Shown here: piece after piece, positions 57,424 through 64,000 of the stretch
Numbering within the stretch: position 1 is the first letter of the stretch
How the letters are laid out: every line of letters begins with the position of its first letter
NCBI GenBank assembly: GCA_963675135.1
Contig: OY776131.1
Coordinates: 22,497,881 to 22,561,880 of the forward strand
Length of the DNA: 64,000 nucleotides
Source of the DNA: Galeopsis tetrahit
Taxonomy: Eukaryota > Streptophyta > Magnoliopsida > Lamiales > Lamiaceae
Direction: 5' to 3'
Notes under the pieces: generated by a model
What the model saw: the letters and a program-made list of their open reading frames with translations, nothing else
Database searches by the model: none
What the model was told of the DNA's origin: nothing
Position numbers and translations under genes: made by a program

Positions 57424-60400
57424 TTAAATAGGGGTCAAGTCGGCCCGAACATCCGGCTCAATATGAGCAGGTACAATATCCGAAACAAATTCGGATTCAC
57501 ACGAGAAACCAAATAACGCCAAACGATGTGCTACCCTATTGCCCGTCCTCCTTGTCCAGGAAAATGAGACGGAATTAAAAGCAGCACTCAAACATAAAAT
57601 ATCTTGAATAAAACCATCTAAATAAGAGAGAGCATGTCTCTTCTCCATAATTGCAATGATAACACTCTGCGCATCTGATTCCACCACAATATTATCAAAG
57701 CCCTTCATTATAGCCCAATGCATTCCTCTACATATGGCAGCAGCTTCTGCCACATCCACCTCCCACACCACATTCATTTGTTTAGCAAAACACCATAACA
57801 CCACCCCCTGTGCATCACGCATAACCCCCCCAATGGCCACCCCCGCTGATGATCGCACTGATGCATCAGTATTCAATTTGAGGAACCCCTGCTGCGGCAA
57901 ATTCCAGCCCTCATCACGCCTCTCCACCCTCCGGCGGGACTGCATAATGTTGGCCTTCCGAAACTCACCAATGTAATCATCTGACAACCCAATAACTTGC
58001 TGTTGCGTATACTCCACATCACGGAATACACGAGAGTTTCGCGCAAACCAGAGGTACCACAAGAGCACCGCAAATCTATTCCGCCCGTCCTCCTCCACAA
58101 TCGTGTCCAGGACACCCATAACCCAAGCACCCAGCGGCTGCTCCGAGTCACCTCCGAGCCTAATTCCCGCCACAGTCCAGAATTCTTGCGCCCAGCTGCA
58201 CTCACGACCCATATGCGTCGCTGTTTCGATGTCTTCTTGGAAAAATTTACACATCGGATCCACATCAACGAAACGTGAAATCAGATTCACATTTGTGGGG
58301 AGTGCATCATGAAAGAGACGCCACAGAAACACCTTAATTTTCGGCGCCACACCCATCGCCCACAACCATCTCCACCATCCACCTTGAGTCGAATGATCCC
58401 CCTGATTCGCCACTTGCCTTCGGGTCTGCTCATAGCCACTACGCGTAGTATATAGGCCATTCTTCGTAAACCTCCACACCAACACATCCCGGCGAACCGT
58501 TTCTGATAGTGGCAATGATCTTATGCGCCGAACCACCTCCTCCGTGAACACTGTTCCCAGCTTTTCCACATCCCACTCCCTTTGGCCTTGTCTAATAAAA
58601 TCACTGACCAGAAATTCACCAGCTTCAGTCATCTGCCCCTCCTGAATACGTGATTCCTCCCCATCAAACAACCAAGGCTCCACCCGCACATCAATATCCG
58701 ACCCATCTCCTATCACCCACGCCATTCCCTCCTCCAGAATTGGTCGACCCCCTAAAATACTGCGCCATGTGTAACTGGCATTGTAACCCACCCCAGCTGT
58801 TCGAAATGAACCCCTTGGGTAATATCTCGCTCTCAACGTCCTAGCCAACAGTGAATCCTCATCTTGTATCAATCTCCACCCCTGTTTGGCTAACAGGGAT
58901 GAATTAAAATCATGCAAGCTTCTCAATCCTAATCCGCCTCGTTCCTTCGGTCTGCACAAAATCTCCCACCTTAGCCAATGGACCCGGCGCTCCTCCCCCT
59001 TTTGTCCCCACAAAAACCTCGCCACTGCCATCTCAATTTTGTGAATTACATTCAATGGTATACGGAAGCATGTCATAAGGTACGTCGGAATTGATTGAAT
59101 CACCGACTTAACCAATGTAATTTTTCCCGCCATCGAAAGCATTCTGCTCTTCCAATCCTTTATTTTCTTCTGGACCCTATCCACTAACGAACGAAATACC
59201 TGGGATCGTGATCTGCCCACTCTTGTTGGTATCCCCAAATACACAGCATGCTCCTCTATCCTTCGAACCCCCACAATATCAGCCAGCTCGTCACCCTTCT
59301 CCACCGAGATGCCTCCACTAAATACAATCTCTGATTTATCAAGATTTATTGCCTGACCCGAGGCAGCCTCATACACCTGCAAAATCCTCCTTATTGTCGC
59401 TAATTCGTTACAAGTTGCGCGCCCAAAAATGACTGTATCATCAGCGAAAAAAAGGCACGAGACAGGTGGTGCTCGTCTACATATTCTGATCCCATGCAAA
59501 ACCCCCAACTCTAAATGGCGACGTATCAGAGCTGACAGTGCTTCTGCACAAAACACAAAAAGGAACGGAGATAATGGGTCCCCTTGGCGGATCCCTCGAG
59601 ATGGTCGAAATGTTTCTGTGGGAGAGCCATTCACCAAAACTGCAAAAGAGACCGAACAAACACAACGCATAATAGTGGTAACCAATGAATCATTTAGCCC
59701 CAATTTTCTCATTACCCCCTCTAGAAAAGGCCACTCCACCATATCATACGTCTTACTCATATCCAACTTAAAAGCGTACGACCCTCTGGTCATTGCTTTA
59801 TTATGTCTCATATGATGAAAAATTTCAAAGGCCAACAGAGCATTATCAGTAATTAAACGACCAGGCACAAAGGCAGATTAACACGGATCGACAATGTTAT
59901 TCAGAAAAGGCTTGAGACGATTAGCTATGGTCTTAGTAATAATTTTGTACACCACATTACACAGACTAATGGGCCGAAAGTCAGACGGAAGCTTAGGGAT
60001 TTTCTTTTTAGGAATCAAGGCAATAAAAGTATTATTCACACTAGAAGGTGAAGAACCATGATTAAGGACACCTAGAACGGACGACACAACAGATGTTCTA
60101 ACAACATCCCAAAATCTATGAAAGAATAAAGCAGACATACCATCAGGGCCTGGAGCTTTCGTGGGATGCATCTGGGATAGGGCTTTAGAAACCTCCATAT
60201 CCGTGAACGGGCGTGATAACAGCTCATGCATATCCTCCGTAACTCTGCAATCTACAGCTCCAATAGCCTCCTCCATATCCAGGGACTCTGCAGCCGTGAA
60301 TAACCTCTCAAAATAATCCAGAAAAACCTGTTTAACTCCCTGAGTATCCGTCACTGGAACCCCGTCAGTTCCTACAATCTCATGGATGTAATTCCGCTTC

Positions 60401-61527
60401 TTTCGTCCACTTGCTATTCTGTGAAAAAACCCCGTATTTTTATCTCCCTCCCTCAACCAGCTTACTCGAGATCTCTATAGCCAGAAAAGTTCCTCCTTAC
60501 GGACCAGTGCCTTAATCTTGTTCTCCATAGCCCGTGATGCCTGCATATTCTCAACCGTTTGCCGAGCTTTTTGAAGGTTTGACAATTTTTGCTTGCATCG
60601 CACAACTTCCCTAGGGATATTCCCGAAATTTCGGGAGTCCCATTCACCCAACGCTGCCCCACAGGCCCCTATTCTAGCCGCGAGGCTGACAAAAGATGCC
60701 GTCTGTGTCGACGATGATGACCAGGCTGAGCGCACCAGATCTCCACACTACTCCTCCTGTAACCAAGAGGCTTCAAACCGAAATAGATGTGATGTTCGGC
60801 TGTCCCCTGATTCCCTCAAGCGCCCCTCCCATTGGACCAGAACCGGGCAATGGTCAGACATAATTCGGGTTAAGTGAACCACCCGAGACCTGGGGAAGCG
60901 ATTCATCCACTCTGAATTTGCGACGACTCTATCCAATCTCTCCTGAATATTAGCATCCCCCGTCTGCATATTAGACCATGTAAACTTGTTCCCCTCAAAG
61001 CCCACATCCACTAGACCACACCGCTCCAAGCAATCATAGAATTCTAACATCCGGCCCCCAGGCCTCGGATTCCCACCTCGTTTTTCAAATCCATACATAA
61101 TTTCATTAAAGTCACCCAAGCAAACCCACGGTAACTCCTCATGTGTCGCTAGATTTTCCAACATCCTCCATGTCTTCCACCTATTTCCGTCCTCTGGGAA
61201 ACCATATACCCCTGTTAATCTCCATTGGTTCTCTTCACCAATTACAGCATCGATGAAATTCTGGGAATATAAACGGATAGAGACTGAAATATCTGCCCTC
61301 CATAGGAGCCCTAAACCACCCCGACGTCCATTTCCACTTCTATCACAGTCAACACCTAAACAACCTTCGAAACCTAACTTTCTTGCCACCCTCTGTAACT
61401 CAGAAACCAGAAGCTTTGTCTCACATAAAAACACCACCATGGGATCTTTGGAAAGAATCTTTTTCCTCAAAATAGGAACCTTTCGGGGGTTCCCAAGCCC
61501 CCGACAGTTCCAGCTTAGGCAACTCAT
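57424..61527 (-). pseudogene. LINE ORF2: endonuclease, reverse transcriptase, RNase H; three in-frame stops
   Basis: A single frame of about 1,368 codons with stops at 60748-60750 (TAG), 60474-60476 (TAG, FWL-stop-RSRVSWL) and 59878-59880 (TAA, DPC-stop-SAFVPGR). The endonuclease domain has WNCRG, ETK, GDFNEI and SDHCPV. RT has NYIHEI, the PGPDGMSALFF fingers, DFRPISLCNVVYKI, SRGIRQGDPLSPFLFV and the catalytic FFADD. A zf-RVT-like region follows (APKIKVFLWRLFHDALPTN) but its Cys-x-x-Cys is degraded (CKFF). The C-terminal RNase H has NTDAS, AEAAAICRG and ESDAQ. ORF2 nicks target DNA and copies the RNA in place. This copy cannot make the full protein as read. Confidence 0.9.
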
Positions 61528-61890
61528 AATCCCTGGCGGGGCTGCTCCTCTGCAGCCTCCGCCGGAGTCAATGACAAATCCTCTAATTCAGTTAAACGTG
61601 GCACTTTTCCTTTCCTCAGAGTATCTATCCCAATACCGGGCAATGGTCGCTTGCATCCCACCTGGCCATCCGCGATAAGCAATGGGGAACATGATCTGGC
61701 TGCCCGTTTCCACGAAAACCTCCGAGCTGGTTCGGCTATAATCCGCGTTTGTTGGGATGGGGATGTTTGGATCGAAGGGAGGCTCAAAGAAGAAGGGCAG
61801 GTTGGGTCCGTAGAGAGGTTGAAGGATGTCCCGAGCGATTTCGATAAGTCAAAAATCTCTCGGTCCAGGTTAGGGGGTTGTTCCAAGTTT
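61524..61890 (-). pseudogene. 3' end of LINE ORF1 (truncated)
   Basis: About 120 codons without a natural start: serine/proline-rich sequence ending KRPLPGIGIDTLRKGKVPRL, then an acidic tail. Its TGA stop overlaps the ORF2 ATG (ATGA), an arrangement used for reinitiation in some non-LTR elements. The RNA-binding part of ORF1 is missing because of 5' truncation. Confidence 0.6.
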
Positions 61891-62368
61891 AGGGGGGCTA
61901 GACCAGTGAAAATGGTGTGGAAAATATGGGAAGTGGGGATAGTGGCTTGGATATGAGTTGCTGTGATAATCGAAGTGGTAACAGGTTTGGAAGCATGTAT
62001 AGGCGGGGGTTGACGGGGCTGAGGGTTCTGTGTTAGTTGGGATGTGTGTATATATACTCCCTGGCATTAATTCCGCCCTCGCCAACTTCCAGAAAACCAA
62101 TCCCTCGCCACCTGGGTTTCTTCATTTTCCGAGGGGTATTAATTTCCCTCGCCAATTTGCGAGGGATTTTGGTACCCTCGCCAACGCGCTCGTAAATTGG
62201 CGAGGGCACTTTTTTCCACTCGCTAATTCGCGAGTGTGATTCCATCCCTCGCCATTTCCCTCTTTATTTGTGTCCCTCTTTAAATCCCTCGCCAAACAGC
62301 AAGGGTTTAATTCCCCTCTTTAACTCCCCTCTTTATTTCAGCAAAATTTTGTAGTGGACGAGGAAGTA

Positions 62369-62898
62369 ATATTTAATTAAATTATTTTTAAAAAGTTAAC
62401 ATTTATTTAAAAAAGTCCATGTATTGGACATAGTATAGATAAAATTTGATCTAAAATAATACAGTATAGACCAAAAAATTATTAAAATCCAAATTTGATC
62501 CAAATTATTAAATCGTTAATTTTTATATAGGACATCATTAATACAACTGTATTATTAAAATCCGTACATATCTATTAAAACAATATAATTGTAATATTAT
62601 TTACAAAATATTATTATATAAAATTTTAAATTTTAAATTTATAATTTTATATAATAATATTTTTTAAATAATAATACAATTATATTGTTTTAATAGATAT
62701 GTACGAATTTTAATAATACAGCTATAACAATGTTGTCTTAATAAGAATTAAAGATTTAATAATTTGGATAAATTTTGAATTTTAATAATTTTTTGGTCTA
62801 TATTATTTTAATTTGGATCAAATTTTATCCAAACTATGTCAAACACATGGGCTTTTTTAATTAAATATTAATTTTTTAAAAATAAATTAATTAAATAT
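62369..62898. repeat. Central near-palindrome, arms about 260 bp
   Basis: Reading inward from both ends gives TATTTAATTAA...CCATGTNTTGGACATAG...GATAAAATTTGATC...ATATTGTTTTAATAGATATGTAC, meeting near 62,630. AT-rich and non-coding. It would form a long hairpin if transcribed. Confidence 0.8.
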
Positions 62899-62900
62899 TA

Positions 62901-63024
62901 CTCCCTCTGTCTTGCAATTTAAGGGTGTGCAAATAATTTTGGAACGTTCCAATAAGAAAAGTGTGCAAGTAATTTTGGACGTTCCAATAAAAAAAATGTG
63001 CAAGTAATCACGGGACGAAGGGAG
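62901..63024. mobile_element. Stowaway MITE, 124 bp (right arm)
   Basis: CTCCCTCTGTCTTGCAATTT at the left and CGGGACGAAGGGAG at the right, with TA on both sides. The interior has two GGA(A)CGTTCCAAT blocks and GTGCAAGTAAT motifs shared with the copy at 52,053. Confidence 0.85.
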
Positions 63025-63199
63025 TAGCGTTTAGCGTAAGTTTTATAAAATAAATTAGTCTCAAAATATCATTAGTCAGGCCTGCAAGTGTCTGTTTTTC
63101 TATATAACCACGGCGCACTAATTTATTTTATTAAACCTCCACAAAAGGCTAATATTTTATTAAATTATTTTTAAAAGGTTAATATTTAATTAAAAAAGC

Positions 63200-63850
63200 C
63201 ATCGGATTAACCACCATATATATAATATATATATTTTCTTAATTATATATGATAACTCAATTCTTAAATTTTGAATATAACAGGGTAATAACACAAACCC
63301 TAGCTATACTTTTCCATCAATTAGAAACTCGCGTCACATACAAGTTTTTTCTTGATAAATCTTGGTGCCGTTCATCCTATATTCAAGCTTCAATATATAT
63401 AAATAACTTACTACTTCATTCTTTAATTAGTCAATCACATTACGTGATGTGCTGCTCTACGTACATATTGAATCTTGATAAATATTGATTAGCCAATATA
63501 ATTAGTTATCAATACAATTTATTATATATATATATATACGGAAATGATATAAAGCCCACCAATTGTGCCCACCAGTTTTGCCCACCGCCTATGTGGCATT
63601 ACCACGTCAATAAATTCTTATTTATATTTAATTTAAACTTAATCTAATATCAATATTTTATTTTTTTATCCATATCAATATTTTAAAAAATCTTTTTTTA
63701 TATTTAATTTAATATTATCTCTATCAAATTACGCTAACTAACGCCATAAATCTTTTCTCAAATCTTTCCATCACCATTAATTTTTTCTCAAATCTTATAT
63801 GTGGCGTGAGTTTAATGTAATATTAATATATTATCAAATCTTAATTGAAT
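63200..63850. other. AT-rich intergenic DNA, no gene seen
   Basis: The 79-codon ORF at 63,249 has no recognisable homology and is probably chance. A TA run lies at 63,521-63,538. Confidence 0.55.
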
Positions 63851-63851
63851 C

Positions 63852-63986
63852 TTAGGGTTTACGATTTTAGGGTTTAGGATTTTAGGGGTTTAGGGTTTAG
63901 GGGGTTTAGGGTTTAGGGGTTTAGGGGTTTAGGGTTTAGGGGTTTTAGGGTTTAGGGTTTTAGGGTTTATGAGTTTAGAGGTTTAG
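63852..63986 (+). repeat. Degenerate interstitial telomere-like repeats (TTTAGGG type)
   Basis: About 18 units of TTTAGGG, TTTTAGGG and TTTAGGGG in a row, degrading to TTTAGAG at the right. The Arabidopsis-type telomere unit is TTTAGGG. Unit length varies, so this is an internal, decayed tract rather than a functional end. Confidence 0.85.
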
Positions 63987-64000
63987 AGTTATGTAAATTA

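Larger units (their letters stand above)
57397..62050 (-). mobile_element. L1-type LINE, 5'-truncated, with poly-A tail
   Basis: In the minus orientation: the end of ORF1, a full ORF2, a ~30-bp 3' UTR and an A tail (T run at 57,397-57,409). The 5' end lies around 62,040-62,060, where CACTA subterminal repeats begin, so it is truncated inside ORF1. I could not define a convincing target duplication. It inserted after the CACTA was in place. Confidence 0.85.
52320..62356. mobile_element. CACTA (En/Spm) element, 10,037 bp, non-autonomous, with GAC target duplication
   Basis: The ends are CACTACAAAAAACAG and, inverted, CACTACAAAATTTTGC. GAC flanks both sides (52317-52319 and 62357-62359), the 3-bp duplication expected for CACTA. 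Subterminal regions (52,340-52,530 and 62,065-62,340) carry many direct and inverted copies of CCTCGCCAAT / ATTGGCGAGGG and TTTAAAGAGGG, the likely transposase-binding repeats. No CACTA transposase is visible; most of the interior is later insertions (an LTR element and a LINE), so it moved with borrowed transposase. Confidence 0.9.
52053..62366. mobile_element. Stowaway MITE interrupted near its right end by the CACTA element
   Basis: The left end TA|CTCCCTCCGTCTCGTGATTAC is at 52051-52073. The right end, CCTGGGACGAGGAAG|TA, is split by the CACTA (52,311-52,319 continuing at 62,357). The net length is about 274 bp. The restored end matches the inverted terminal repeat and TA borders both sides. 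Confidence 0.75.
51757..63199. mobile_element. Long inverted-repeat (foldback / MULE-like) element, split by a CACTA insertion
   Basis: The outer left arm (51,757-52,050) and the outer right arm (63,027-63,199) are inverted copies, sharing TTTTTTAATTAAATATTAAC, CTAATTTATTTTATTA, CCTCCACAAAA and GAGACTAATTTATTTTATAAAA in complementary order. Inside each arm lies a Stowaway-type MITE, and the centre (62,369-62,898) is itself a near-palindrome. Without the CACTA it would be about 1.4 kb. The left arm holds extra GGCGCC-rich sequence (51,840-51,955). No ORF of its own. Confidence 0.75.

Noticed and set aside
57656..59815. Plus-strand ORFs of 60-128 codons in the LINE region
   Set aside because: Antisense shadows of LINE ORF2, which has clear EN, RT and RNase H motifs on the minus strand.
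63852..63986. Real chromosome end
   Set aside because: Repeat units vary in length and decay within 140 bp; a functional telomere would be long and regular.

Overview
This is plant nuclear DNA. The evidence is a copper P1B-ATPase split over six exons, a two-exon class A-type P450, tRNA-Met-primed LTR retrotransposons, Stowaway, hAT, CACTA and Harbinger DNA transposons, and TTTAGGG-type repeats at the right edge. The HMA5-like and CYP76-like proteins point to a eudicot, perhaps an asterid; that last step is inference. Non-coding DNA is AT-rich and the window is mostly mobile DNA.

Layout. (1) 1-4,000: a minisatellite running off the left edge, then nested foldback elements. (2) 4,034-13,320: two host genes, tail to tail. 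One is a CYP76-type P450 that appears to be a pseudogene (a frameshift in exon 1 and a lost exon end at the intron). The other is a complete HMA5-type copper-transporting ATPase on the minus strand (991 aa predicted); its last intron is bounded by copies of its own exon junction. (3) 13,330-16,600: MITEs and a non-autonomous hAT with a perfect 8-bp target duplication. (4) 16,740-50,930: a decayed PIF/Harbinger-like gene cluster: DDE transposase, two GRF zinc-finger ORFs, two Myb/SANT-like genes, a six-exon DUF1985-Ulp1 SUMO-protease-like gene and an F-box pseudogene. Two LTR retrotransposons interrupt it: a 6-kb Ty3/gypsy-derived element without pol (22,047-28,019) and a 15-kb Sirevirus-like Copia element (34,550-49,620) that splits the second Myb/SANT gene. 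(5) 51,757-63,199: a stack of elements. A long inverted-repeat element contains Stowaway MITEs; one of these holds a 10-kb CACTA element; the CACTA holds a 2.8-kb LTR element with almost no interior and an L1-type LINE. (6) 63,850-64,000: degenerate telomere-like repeats.

Functionally, HMA5 is the only gene that looks intact and cellular (Cu(I) efflux or detoxification). The P450 next to it would have been an ER-bound monooxygenase, probably terpenoid-related. The remaining coding capacity belongs to transposons or to their cargo. Most premature stops that can be compared with an expected residue lie one C-to-T or G-to-A change from it, as expected for methylated, silenced DNA.

All calls come from reading the sequence. 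No database or alignment program was used, so splice sites, family names and element edges are predictions.
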